Notes: generated by a model from the letters alone, not told the origin. DNA of 56,487 nt from Bryobacterales bacterium (GCA_020851555.1 JADZCM010000010.1:1-56487); one strand, 5' to 3'. Positions 24,990 to 32,807 are shown, counted from the first letter of the stretch. Made by a program: numbers and translations.

Positions 24990-25814
24990 CTACGAATCGG
25001 CGGGATGCCCCTCTGAAGCTACGGCGGCGTCGGCCCGCGCAGGAGTGCCCTCTTCTTCCGGCTTGCTCCTGACGCGCAGGGCCCTGGCCTGAGATTTTGC
25101 GATCTTTCTGCGTGCCTCTTCGGCCTTCTCTCCCTCGGTGACCTCGCGCTTGAGTACTTCCAGTTCCAAGACCGACCGGAGTTCTTCCCTGTCGATCCTT
25201 ATGTCAGGCGACAACCGCCGCAATTCTCGACGGATCACGTCAAGCACAACATCATCCAAAATCAACGCGCCCAAGCAGTGCCGGCTCATGGCCTGCATGC
25301 GAGCGTGGTAGTCATGTAATACGGATTTACTCTGGCCCTCTCTTGCCAAGAGAAAGAGGGATTCTGCCTGAGCACGGTTCTTTGGGTTAAGCGACAGGAG
25401 ATCGCATTCGAAGATCATCTCTTGTGAGATCGGTTGACCGAAAAAGACCCTGTACACACGCCAGACGGCGCCATTCGTGAGGATGACCCACTCTACACCC
25501 TGGTTGGCAGCATAATCCACCGCCTGTTTTGTGTGGGCATCTTTCAGGTCGAGGCCAATCGCCTTGACCTCGACCAAGAGCCGGAGCTTCCCATCCAACT
25601 TCACGGCAAGGTCACAGTACGTGCCCTTGATCATAAATTCGGAAGTAATCTCCGTGTACTTGTCGTAGCCGAAGACCTCCGAGAGCATGTCTTTGACGAT
25701 GGTCGAAGTGTCCGCCTCCCCCGCATCACGGCTCTTTGCCGCACTCAGGATTGGCTGGAAGCGCTTCAGGCCAGCGAGGAGGCGATCATAGACCCTACTT
25801 GGAATCACAGCCAT
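24990..25814 (-). CDS. HsdR-N-type PD-(D/E)XK nuclease-like protein, stand-alone
   Basis: The 274-residue protein has the N-terminal nuclease domain of type I restriction HsdR subunits without the helicase motor. The site reads YCDLAV (D68) and LLVEVKA (E82, K84), followed by the QAVDYA motif and WVILTNGAVWRVYRV, all canonical for the HSDR_N branch of the PD-(D/E)XK fold. The C-terminal 90 residues are charged and helical (EGEKAEEARRKIAKSQ) with a low-complexity tail. Stand-alone HSDR_N proteins occur in defence islands and as uncharacterised orphans. It is divergent from the TerB-HIRAN gene across 148 bp. Its codon and base use look less GC-biased than its neighbours. Confidence 0.75.
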   Translation of the reverse strand: MAVIPSRVYDRLLAGLKRFQPILSAAKSRDAGEADTSTIVKDMLSEVFGYDKYTEITSEFMIKGTYCDLAVKLDGKLRLLVEVKAIGLDLKDAHTKQAVDYAANQGVEWVILTNGAVWRVYRVFFGQPISQEMIFECDLLSLNPKNRAQAESLFLLAREGQSKSVLHDYHARMQAMSRHCLGALILDDVVLDVIRRELRRLSPDIRIDREELRSVLELEVLKREVTEGEKAEEARRKIAKSQARALRVRSKPEEEGTPARADAAVASEGHPADS

Positions 25815-25962
25815 AGCGAATAGAGACTACCACGTTCCACAAGACTGAGAGTAGCCACCCGGTTCCGCTGCCATGCGTCAGGTCGGGCCACGCGGCGCCG
25901 CTTCGGCCGGGATGAGCCATCCAGGGTAGCACGCCGGGGTGTACCATGAGTGGCTGAATCCC

Positions 25963-26841
25963 ATGGCCAAACAGCCCACCCGAAGCAGACGGCGTCTCGT
26001 GCTACGAAAGGGCGCCACGGACAGTGGCATAGCAGCGGAGTTACTCATGCTGCTTGAGACGGTGACCGCCGACGGGACGATCTCCGAATCGGAAGTCAAT
26101 GAGCTTCGCGCGTGGCTCGACCAGAACTGCGACGCCGACTTGCCGGCCATCGAGATGCTGCGCACGATGCTGGGTCAAATCCTCGCGGACGGAAAGGTGA
26201 CTCCCGAGGAGAGGAAAGCACTGCATAAAGCCGTGGAGCGCGTCTTGCCGCCCGAGTTGAGGGAGAAGGCAAGAGGGCAACGGGTCGCGAGCGAACTACT
26301 CGAAAAGGCTCATGCACGGGAGGAAAAGGCCGCAAAGAGAGCGCAAGACTTGGAGAAGCGCGAGAGGAACCGGCCTATCTACTCGGCGAACTTCATGGTG
26401 GCCGGGGTGACCTACGAGGGGCGCGCTCGGATCGTAGACTCATACCTGAAGCCCGGTGAGGCGGTCTTTCTGGCGCGAGACCCCGGCAACCAGTTCGACC
26501 CGAACGCCATCGAGATCCGCCTTCCCCAAGGCTACGTCATCGGGTACGTTCCGCGCGAATACGCGAGCGAGATGGCCCCTCTGCTGGATGGCGGCTGCAA
26601 GCAGCTCGCCTACTGCACTAAGATCCTCGCGGGCCAGCGCGCTCCTATCCCCGTTGTCCAGTCTGGGTTATATCAGCTCGGATCGAGTGTGCCGGGTAAG
26701 ACAGATGATTCTGGCGTGCCGCCTCGCCAGGGCGCGCCCAAGGCGCGAAGTACAGGTTGTTCTGCTTGCCTCCTCCTCATATTCGGGTTGGTGGTGCTGG
26801 TATCGTTGTTCTTCTATTCGGTACTCAAGGAGAGTCATTGA
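25963..26841 (+). CDS. TerB-HIRAN membrane-anchored protein
   Basis: The 292-residue protein (ATG 25963; a GTG at 25939 is the alternative start) has a TerB-like acidic helical domain at about 22-90 (VTADGTISESEVNELRAWLD, LADGKVTPEERKALHKAV), a charged linker, a HIRAN domain at about 133-220 (VAGVTYEGRARIV, LARDPGNQFDPNAIEI, VIGYVPREYASEMAPLLDGG) and a C-terminal membrane helix (LLLIFGLVVLVSLFF). HIRAN domains bind DNA 3' ends in HLTF/Rad5-type proteins; TerB domains occur in stress and phage-response systems. Membrane anchoring of this combination is unusual. Its divergent partner is the HsdR-N-like protein. Confidence 0.75.
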   Translation: MAKQPTRSRRRLVLRKGATDSGIAAELLMLLETVTADGTISESEVNELRAWLDQNCDADLPAIEMLRTMLGQILADGKVTPEERKALHKAVERVLPPELREKARGQRVASELLEKAHAREEKAAKRAQDLEKRERNRPIYSANFMVAGVTYEGRARIVDSYLKPGEAVFLARDPGNQFDPNAIEIRLPQGYVIGYVPREYASEMAPLLDGGCKQLAYCTKILAGQRAPIPVVQSGLYQLGSSVPGKTDDSGVPPRQGAPKARSTGCSACLLLIFGLVVLVSLFFYSVLKESH

Positions 26842-27268
26842 GGCGCGACGGGATGAGGGGCACGGGTACCTGGCTGATCATGGATTCGCGCGCGCCGGCT
26901 TTCCTAGCGGCCCTGTTGTTACTTTGGCTCTGTAGCAGAATCTGTGGGCGGGCTTGGCGAGAAATGGGGAAGGATTGCGTCTCTGAATTGGGGGCTCTGC
27001 CCCCAAAACCCCTGGATTTGCCGCTTTCCGGCCAGAATGGTGGTTTTGGTCTCGACTATAATGGAGGCACTCGGGCGGAGGATAGGGCTCTCCAGGAATA
27101 GAACCAGAGCGCCGGCTCATGCGCCGGAATGGCGCGGGCGCCGCGGCCGCCCCAAATCTGGAATCACTCCCCGAGCAGGAATAGCTGATCCCCAACGGCC
27201 AGGATGTAATCTGGCTGTTGAGACGACAGGAACTCATCCCGGCGAGGAAATCAGCTATACACCTACAG
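26842..27268. other. Intergenic region with a GC hairpin, probable insertion-sequence debris
   Basis: No intact gene is seen. A perfect 8-bp hairpin TTGGGGGC-TCT-GCCCCCAA (26988-27006) sits in a context (GGGGGCTCTGCCCCCAAA) that recurs near mobile elements in many genomes. Frames at 27170-27265 contain WLLRRQELIPARKSA, possibly the leader of the ISL3 transposase remnant that follows. TATAAT occurs at about 27056-27061 without a -35 partner. Confidence 0.4.
26988..27006. repeat. Short GC-rich hairpin (possible repeat element or terminator)
   Basis: TTGGGGGC and GCCCCCAA are perfectly complementary around a TCT loop, followed by AACCCC. It lies 147 nt after the TerB-HIRAN stop codon. It could be a terminator for that gene or a REP-like element; no second copy was found in the window. 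Confidence 0.4.
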
Positions 27269-27421
27269 GTTAAGACCCTCTTGAATCGGGTGCAACGTTC
27301 CGTAGGTTTCGCGTACCGCGAGGTGCGCCTCGCAAGCTGTCGGGGGCGGCCAGAGTCGATCGAGATTCTGGTGGAGCCGCATGCTGGCACACATCGGCGC
27401 TGTTCGCGTTGTCAGCGGCTA
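27269..27421 (+). pseudogene. ISL3-family transposase N-terminal remnant
   Basis: The frame VKTLLNRVQRSVGFAYREVR, IEILVEPHAGTHRRCSRCQR matches the N-terminal region of ISL3-family transposases, which has KTLLNRV, a basic segment, a LxVxPRxxxRPxCSxCG zinc-ribbon half and GYD. The frame is then replaced by the end of the hydrolase gene at about 27421, so catalytic residues are absent. It marks the right border of the accessory islet. No terminal inverted repeats were identified. Confidence 0.6.
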
Positions 27422-28564
27422 GCGCGGCGCGCCTTCCGTCCGGTAGTGATAACTCTCACCCCAGGTCATCACGATGAACGGGTAGCGGACTCCGAACAGG
27501 TGGTTGTAGGTCTGCGTGTAGTCCTCGCGGTGATCCACCGTGTGCCCCATCTCGTTCTCGTGTGCGGTAATTACCAGTTCCGGATTCACCCCGCGAATGG
27601 TGCGGCCCAGCGCATTCTGCCAGCAGTTGGGCAGCAGGACATCCACGTGATGATCGCGCCCGATCTGCGTGAGCCAGTCCCAATCACCCCCCGGCCCCTC
27701 AGAACCCGACTGGTCGCCCGTCTGCAACACCGAAAAGCCCTCGGGCGTTATCACCAGGTTGACGTTATTCAGGATCGTCTCTCCCTGATGCCCGGGATAG
27801 GTTACTACTTTGAGTGCCGCGACTCCGCCGCGGACCGGCACCGAGTAGGTTCCGGCGGCGTCTCGCTTGGGATAGATCATCCGCGAAGCCAGATCGGGGG
27901 TGTCTTTCCACAGTCCTTCGGGCGCGATCACCGGCTTGTTCTGCTTCAGGAATATGCGCACTACATCCTGGTTCGCGTGGTCGAGATGCTCGTGGCTGAT
28001 GAAGTGCGCGTCGGATTGCGCCGCCAGCCTTTCGAGTAGTTCGGCTGGAACCGAGAACTCCGCAAGACGAACCACTCCGGGGACGATATCGAAAGTGAAA
28101 GAAACAGCGGCGGTGCGGATCAGGAAACCGGCGTTGTAAAGCTTCCAGATACGCATACCTTCGGTCACCCGGGTTTGCTCGATCTCCCGCACGGCGGCTT
28201 CCATGCGCCGGCGATAGAACTCCTGGACCAGAGCCTTGCGCGGCGCGGATTCGATATGCAGAATGTCGTCCAGTCGGATCAGCGCCGCCCGGCGCACCGG
28301 CGCCTCCACCACTGCCGGCGGGTAGTTGCGGAGGACGTAGTCGACCCACTGGAAGGAGCGGCTGATCCATTCATCGGGCGCGTCCAGCAATTCGGGCGCG
28401 GTCAACAGGCGGCGTTCGGAGGAGACGAAAGCGGGCTTCTGCGCCGCAGGCAGCGTCTGTGCGTGCGCCGCCAACCCCAGGAGCAGCGCCGCGAGGCTCA
28501 GCCACGGCAGCCATCCGCCGGGCTTCACTCTCTCCGTTGCCGTCGACCCTGTGTCCGCCCCCAC
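27419..28564 (-). CDS. Secreted metallo-beta-lactamase-fold hydrolase
   Basis: The 381-residue protein starts at GTG 28564 with GGAGG 5 nt upstream. A signal peptide ends near residue 36 (LAAHAQ). The zinc motif HxHxDH appears as SHEHLDHAN at about residues 192-200, with VVTYPGHQG and LQTGDQSG as further metal ligands and TAHENEMGH near the C-terminus. The fold is UlaG-like; the substrate is unknown. Residues about 40-150 are a helical N-terminal extension not typical of the family. It is transcribed from a consensus promoter at 28591-28619. Confidence 0.75.
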   Translation of the reverse strand: MGADTGSTATERVKPGGWLPWLSLAALLLGLAAHAQTLPAAQKPAFVSSERRLLTAPELLDAPDEWISRSFQWVDYVLRNYPPAVVEAPVRRAALIRLDDILHIESAPRKALVQEFYRRRMEAAVREIEQTRVTEGMRIWKLYNAGFLIRTAAVSFTFDIVPGVVRLAEFSVPAELLERLAAQSDAHFISHEHLDHANQDVVRIFLKQNKPVIAPEGLWKDTPDLASRMIYPKRDAAGTYSVPVRGGVAALKVVTYPGHQGETILNNVNLVITPEGFSVLQTGDQSGSEGPGGDWDWLTQIGRDHHVDVLLPNCWQNALGRTIRGVNPELVITAHENEMGHTVDHREDYTQTYNHLFGVRYPFIVMTWGESYHYRTEGAPR

Positions 28565-28590
28565 ACTACCTCCCTGCCGTGACCGGCTCA

Positions 28591-28619
28591 GTTATATCGC
28601 AGGAGGTGCGTGTTGTCAA
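28591..28619 (-). promoter_or_regulatory. Consensus sigma-70 promoter of the hydrolase gene
   Basis: The minus strand has a perfect TTGACA (28619-28614), a 17-nt spacer and TATAAC (28596-28591). Transcription would start near 28584, leaving a 20-nt leader that contains the GGAGG ribosome-binding site. Confidence 0.75.
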
Positions 28620-28632
28620 GGACGAGTCCTTG
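28617..28632. promoter_or_regulatory. Palindrome overlapping the -35 box (possible operator)
   Basis: CAAGGAC-GA-GTCCTTG has perfect 7-bp arms and covers half of the -35 hexamer at 28614-28619. A second inverted repeat GGCTCA-CAAGA-TGAGCC (28632-28648) adjoins it. Either could be an operator or the terminator of the preceding enolase-superfamily gene. The remaining 28649-28757 sequence shows nothing. Confidence 0.4.
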
Positions 28633-28757
28633 GCTCACAAGATGAGCCTGGGGGGGCCGGCGATGCCGGGGATTGAACAGCAGAGCGCATCGCGCTCCTC
28701 CCGCCCCACCGGGGCTGTCCCGATTCCCCCCGCCTTTGGCTGCTGAGGATACGTGCC

Positions 28758-30074
28758 TCAGTCGAAAAAGCCGCGGTCCTCCTCCGACAGGCGCGCTTTG
28801 GCCGCCTGGACGTTGAAGGTCACCCCGAGACCCGGCCGGTCCCAAACGTCGATGAAGCCGCCCTTGACTACCGGGTCCGGCAACCCTTCGACGATGTCAT
28901 ACCACCACTCAGGCTGTCCCAGCGGATACTCGAAGGCGATGTAGTTCTGCGGCAGGACGGCCGCCAGGTGGACATGCGCGGCCAGCCCGATCAGCCCGTC
29001 GAAGACCCCGTGAGGGGCGACCAGAATGCTGTGGAGATCGGCGTATTCTCCAATCCACTTAAGCTCCGCGATCCCGCCGACATCTTCCGGATCCGGACCG
29101 ATCACATTGACCGCCTGTTTCTCGATCAGGTCCTTGAAATTCTCCCGCAGATAGATCTGCTCTCCGGTGTGAATCGGGATCGAAGTGCTTTCGGTCACCT
29201 GCCGGTAAAGCTCCGCGTTCGGATACGGTGAGTAGTCGCCCGTGAGCAGGTCCTCGAGCCATGCGATGCGGAGGGGTTCGAGCGCCCGCGCGAAGGCGAT
29301 GGCATCCTTCACGGTCCAGCCCGGTCCGCAGTCGAGGGCCAGCCCCACTTCATTCCCCAGGACCTTCTTCATGGCTTCGACGCAGGCGATGATGTGCTCC
29401 ATGCCGCGTTCCGTCAGGAGGCCGGCATTCGAGTGCGGCGCCCCGGAGCGCGGCTCGTCGTACCAAAAACCGGGCTGCGCCCGCAGCATGGCCGCATTGT
29501 GAAACCCGACCGCCTGCTTGATGAGGGTGAAACCCTCCTTGGCCTCTTTCATCCTGGCCATGTTCTCGGCGTAGTCTGCCGGGGTCTGGCCCGTCATGGG
29601 GAACCGCACGGCTCCGTTGTAAACTCGAACGCGGTCCCGGATCTTCCCGCCAAGCAGTTTGTATACGGGAAGGCCGGCGGCCTGCCCCGCGACGTCCCAG
29701 AGAGCGATCTCGATGGCGCTCACCGCCGCTCCCCAGGGCTTCGAAGCGCCGAGGCGGCGGATCTTGAGCATCACGTTGGCCACATTGGTAGGGTCCGCGC
29801 CTAGAATGTAGTCCTTATAGAAGAGCACCATCGGCTTGAGGTAAGCCTTGGCGGACTCGGCCTGGCCGTACCCCGAGATCCCCTGGTCCGTGACGATCCG
29901 AACTACCGGATTCCGCCCGATCACGGCGCACCGCAGATCCGTGATCTTGAGCGCTCCGGCTCCCGCCCGCGGTCCGGGGAGCGGCCGCCCGCCCGCTTGC
30001 GAGCCCGCCAGCGGCGCGGCCGCCGCCACCCCCGACGCCGATCCGACAAACTTCCTGCGTGTCCAACGAGCCAT
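28758..30074 (-). CDS. Tat-exported mandelate racemase/enolase-superfamily enzyme
   Basis: The 438-residue protein has a Tat leader (TRRKFVGSASGVAAA) and GGAGG before the ATG. ALWDVAGQAAGLPVYKLLGG closes the capping domain; LIKQAV, LDCGPGW, WLEDLL and TGEQIY supply the lysine and the three acidic metal ligands, and LVAPHG the candidate catalytic His. These enzymes abstract an alpha-proton from carboxylates, usually as sugar-acid dehydratases. Export by Tat is notable, because bacterial sugar-acid dehydratases are normally cytoplasmic; it is shared by the two relatives at 47066 and 49434. No adjacent sugar genes indicate the substrate. Confidence 0.82.
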   Translation of the reverse strand: MARWTRRKFVGSASGVAAAAPLAGSQAGGRPLPGPRAGAGALKITDLRCAVIGRNPVVRIVTDQGISGYGQAESAKAYLKPMVLFYKDYILGADPTNVANVMLKIRRLGASKPWGAAVSAIEIALWDVAGQAAGLPVYKLLGGKIRDRVRVYNGAVRFPMTGQTPADYAENMARMKEAKEGFTLIKQAVGFHNAAMLRAQPGFWYDEPRSGAPHSNAGLLTERGMEHIIACVEAMKKVLGNEVGLALDCGPGWTVKDAIAFARALEPLRIAWLEDLLTGDYSPYPNAELYRQVTESTSIPIHTGEQIYLRENFKDLIEKQAVNVIGPDPEDVGGIAELKWIGEYADLHSILVAPHGVFDGLIGLAAHVHLAAVLPQNYIAFEYPLGQPEWWYDIVEGLPDPVVKGGFIDVWDRPGLGVTFNVQAAKARLSEEDRGFFD

Positions 30075-30272
30075 GCAGACCTCCTCCTCTCCCCGGACAT
30101 CCCAAATGAGACGCCGTCAGATTGAAAGATACTCCGGGCCGCCGGGCCGCGCAACCGTCCATGGGGCGCGGCCGCAACCGGCCTGCAACCAGGTGTCCGG
30201 CCAGGGGCGCCCGCCCTGCGGCAGGGTGTATTCCCTGGTCCGCTGCCGGTGTGGGATTGCAGAGCGAAGCTG

Positions 30273-30632
30273 CTACCAATGGCCTTCCACGCTGGCCGAG
30301 ACAGCCTCGGTGAGCTTCCCGCTGTTGAATTGCGCGATCGCGTCCGCCACCGTGCCGGATGCCCCCGTGTAGATCCGCACTCCTCCAGCCCGCAGGGCAG
30401 CAAAGGCTTTTGGGCCCACGTGTCCCGTGATCACGGCTTCCGCTTCCAGATCTACAACCTTCTTGGCTGCCTGAATACCCGCTCCCTGCACGGCATTCAG
30501 GTTGACGCTGTTATCCAGGGACGAGGACGCGCCGGTTTCGGTGTCCAGAAGAATGAAATACTTCGCCCGGCCGAAACGCGCGTCGAGCGGCGACTGCATG
30601 GAGGCGCCTTGGGAGGTTACGGCAAGTTTCAT
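30273..30632 (-). CDS. NifX/orange-protein-like metal-cluster-binding protein
   Basis: The 119-residue protein belongs to the NifB/NifX superfamily: MKLAVTSQGASMQSPLDARFG, then YFILLDTETG, AVITGHVGPKAFAAL and GVRIYTGASGTVADAI. The arrangement is that of the orange protein (ORP), which in Desulfovibrio binds a mixed Mo-Cu sulfide cluster; cluster-binding itself cannot be read from sequence. It lies 57 nt downstream of the sigma-54 activator on the same strand, so the two probably form the leftward operon of the locus. A hairpin CCCTG-CGG-CAGGG (30214-30226) downstream may end transcription. Confidence 0.8.
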   Translation of the reverse strand: MKLAVTSQGASMQSPLDARFGRAKYFILLDTETGASSSLDNSVNLNAVQGAGIQAAKKVVDLEAEAVITGHVGPKAFAALRAGGVRIYTGASGTVADAIAQFNSGKLTEAVSASVEGHW

Positions 30633-30689
30633 AAGAGGTATCCCCGGCTGCGGAGAGCAAGTGGAGTGCCAATCAGCCCGCCGGGGCGC

Positions 30690-32036
30690 TTACCGCCTTC
30701 TCTGCCTGCCGTCGAAGGCCGGCGGCTCGATTTCCAGGGAGTTGAGCTTCCGGTAGAGCGTGCTGGGGTCGATCCCGAGATCCTTTGCCGCCCGCGCACG
30801 GTTTCCCTTATGCCGCTGCAATGCAGCCTCGATCAGGCGCCGCTCCATGGACCGGATGCTCAGGACGCCGCCGGGCGCATCCGCCTCGGGCGAGTCCGGC
30901 CTGAGTTCGGGCGGCAGGTGTCGCAGTTCAATCAGCCCGCCGCGGCAAAGCACGAAGGCCTGCTCGATGATGTTCTCCAACTCGCGCACGTTGCCGGGAT
31001 AGTCGTGCTCCATCAGCCGCTCCATGACTTCCGGAGAGACGCCGGTGATGTCCTTCCCCTGGAGCCGGTTGAACCGGGCGATGAACCGATCCGCCAGCAG
31101 GGGGATGTCCTCGCGCCGTTCACGGAGAGGGGGGAGCCGCAGGTAAATCACGCGAATCCGGTAGAAGAGATCCTCCCGGAACTTGCCCTGGCGAACCAGT
31201 TCCGCCAGATTCCGGTTCGTGGCGGCCACCACGCGAACATCCACCTTCAGCGGTTCAACGGTTCCGAGCGGCTCGATGTAGCGCTCCTGTAGCACGCGCA
31301 GCAGGCGCGCCTGCATGGCCGGGGAGACGTCGCCGATCTCGTCCAGGAAGATGGTGCCGCGATCGGCGAGCGCGAACCGGCCCGGCTTATCCCGCCGGGC
31401 GTCGGTGAACGCACCCGCCTTGTAGCCGAATAGCTCCGACTCCAGCAGGGTGTCCGGCAGGGCGCCGCAGTTGACCGCCACGAAGGGCCGCTTGGCGCGC
31501 GGCGACAGATTGTGCAGGGCGCGGGCGAAGAGTTCCTTGCCGGTGCCGCTGGCTCCTTCGATCAGAACCGTGCTGCTGCTTCCGGCAATGTCCGGCAGGA
31601 TCTCAAACAGGCGCCGCATGGCCCGGCTGCGGCCGACGATGTCCTCGAAGGTGTAACGGGACTCCAGTTCCTTGCGCAGTTGCTCGACCCGGCTGAGATC
31701 CTGGAACGTCTCGACGCCGCCCACCACCTCGCCGGCGGCGTCCTTCAGCAAGGCCGTGGAGAGGCGGATCGGGATGCGTTCCCCCGACGCGCGGATGATA
31801 CCGGCGGTGGCGTTGATGACCGGCGTCCCGGCGGCCAGCGTGCGCTTCAGCGCGCAGGCGCTTTCACAGACGCTGGCGCGGAACACCTCGCTGCACGGGC
31901 GGCCGATGGCGTGGCGCCGGCGCACGCCCGTGATTTTTTCGGCGGCGCGGTTGAAACTGGTAATCCGCCAGTCCAGGCCGACCGTGAAGACGCCCTCGTT
32001 GATGGAGTCCAGGATGGGGTCGGCGGAAGGTAGCAT
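30690..32036 (-). CDS. Sigma-54-dependent transcriptional activator (PAS-AAA+-Fis)
   Basis: The 448-residue regulator starts at ATG 32036; the longer open frame lacks a plausible start. A PAS domain (about 1-110) contains cysteines 48, 57 and 61 (CSEVFRASVCESAC), suggesting a redox or metal sensor. The AAA+ domain has Walker A GASGTGKE (161-168), the sigma-54 contact loop as GAFTDA (208-213) where GAFTGA is usual, and Walker B GTIFLDEIGD. A Fis-type helix-turn-helix ends the protein (KGNRARAAKDLGIDPSTLYR). It is expected to drive both divergent operons, as DVU2106 does for the Desulfovibrio ORP operons. It probably controls its own promoter. Confidence 0.88.
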   Translation of the reverse strand: MLPSADPILDSINEGVFTVGLDWRITSFNRAAEKITGVRRRHAIGRPCSEVFRASVCESACALKRTLAAGTPVINATAGIIRASGERIPIRLSTALLKDAAGEVVGGVETFQDLSRVEQLRKELESRYTFEDIVGRSRAMRRLFEILPDIAGSSSTVLIEGASGTGKELFARALHNLSPRAKRPFVAVNCGALPDTLLESELFGYKAGAFTDARRDKPGRFALADRGTIFLDEIGDVSPAMQARLLRVLQERYIEPLGTVEPLKVDVRVVAATNRNLAELVRQGKFREDLFYRIRVIYLRLPPLRERREDIPLLADRFIARFNRLQGKDITGVSPEVMERLMEHDYPGNVRELENIIEQAFVLCRGGLIELRHLPPELRPDSPEADAPGGVLSIRSMERRLIEAALQRHKGNRARAAKDLGIDPSTLYRKLNSLEIEPPAFDGRQRRR

Positions 32037-32070
32037 CTTGAACTTAAATGTAACATACACTCTTGCAGTT

Positions 32071-32086
32071 TGCAAGGCTACTGCCT
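32071..32086 (-). promoter_or_regulatory. Putative sigma-54 promoter, leftward
   Basis: The minus strand reads AGGCAG-TAGCC-TTGCA, with GG (32085-32084) and GC (32073-32072) separated by exactly 10 nt, the -24/-12 spacing of sigma-54 promoters; the -12 part TTGCA is perfect and the -24 part matches four of six. The expected start at about 32060 gives the regulator a 24-nt leader. The -12 box forms half of the inverted repeat CTTGCA-GTT-TGCAAG (32062-32076). Confidence 0.5.
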
Positions 32087-32102
32087 TCCCGTTTATTGCA
32101 TC

Positions 32103-32125
32103 TTGCGAGTATCGCCGATCCGCAA
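32103..32125. promoter_or_regulatory. Candidate activator-binding site between the divergent promoters
   Basis: TTGCG and CGCAA flank a 13-nt centre that itself contains ATCG-C-CGAT. It lies midway between the two putative sigma-54 promoters. The distance to either -24 box is shorter than usual for an enhancer, so this is tentative; CTTGCA-GTT-TGCAAG (32062-32076) is the other candidate. Confidence 0.3.
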
Positions 32126-32162
32126 CGGCCGGAACCCCAACGGCGCAGCCGCCCGCCCAAGC

Positions 32163-32178
32163 TGGCACGCGGCGTGCT
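32163..32178 (+). promoter_or_regulatory. Putative sigma-54 promoter, rightward
   Basis: TGGCACG-CGGC-GTGCT matches the sigma-54 consensus TGGCACG-N4-TTGCT at all but one position, with GG and GC 10 nt apart. The expected start at about 32189 is only about 4 nt before the GTG start of the first gene, which would make a nearly leaderless mRNA; this weakens the call. Confidence 0.5.
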
Positions 32179-32192
32179 GCCAGTGTAGGCAG

Positions 32193-32783
32193 GTGAAGGT
32201 CGCGATCCCAAACTGGCAAGGCCGCGTCTCGCCGGTATTCGATTCGGCGGGCCGTGTCCTGCTCCTGGACGTGGTGGACGGGCGGGAACAGGGACGCGAG
32301 GAGCGGCCTCTGACGCGAACCAGCCTGCCGGCCCGGGCGGCCGAGTTCCTGAGCCTGGGAGCCGACGTCCTGATCTGCGGAGCGATTTCGGCGCCGCTGG
32401 AGGCCGCGTTGGCCTCGGCGGGCGTTCGGGTGGTGGGATTTGTTTGCGGCCCGGTTGAAGAGGTGCTGGCGGCCTTTCTGAACGACGGATTGTCCGGCCG
32501 GGCGTTTTGGATGCCGGGTTGTGGCGGCAGGCGCCGGCGATTCGGAGAAGGGAGAGAGATGATGCCAAGAGGCTCGGGAATGGGCTTTGGACGTGGGCGC
32601 GGAGGCGGAGGGGGCGGCGGCCGCGGGGGAGCGCGGAGCGGAAGGATGGGCGGGCCGTTTGCCGCCGGACCCGGCGGAGAGTGCGCCTGCCCCAATTGCG
32701 GCGAGAAGACGCCCCACACAGCGGGGCAGCCGTGCAATCAGATGAAGTGCCCGAAGTGCGGCGCTTCCATGACGAGAGCGTAA
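32193..32783 (+). CDS. NifX-like protein fused to a glycine-rich linker and zinc ribbon
   Basis: The 196-residue protein starts at GTG 32193 because VKVAIPNWQGRVSPVFD is the conserved NifX-family N-terminus. The NifX domain spans about 1-110 (ADVLICGAISAPLEAAL). A Gly/Arg-rich linker (123-165) is followed by a zinc ribbon, CACPNCGEKTPH then CNQMKCPKCGASM (four CxxC cysteines). A strong GGAGAAGGGAGAGAG just before ATG-ATG at 32559 could start a second product consisting of linker plus ribbon only. It is first in the rightward operon and likely binds or delivers a metal-sulfur cluster. Confidence 0.8.
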   Translation: MKVAIPNWQGRVSPVFDSAGRVLLLDVVDGREQGREERPLTRTSLPARAAEFLSLGADVLICGAISAPLEAALASAGVRVVGFVCGPVEEVLAAFLNDGLSGRAFWMPGCGGRRRRFGEGREMMPRGSGMGFGRGRGGGGGGGRGGARSGRMGGPFAAGPGGECACPNCGEKTPHTAGQPCNQMKCPKCGASMTRA

Positions 32784-32807
32784 CGCAAACAGAGAGGAGA
32801 CAAGGCA

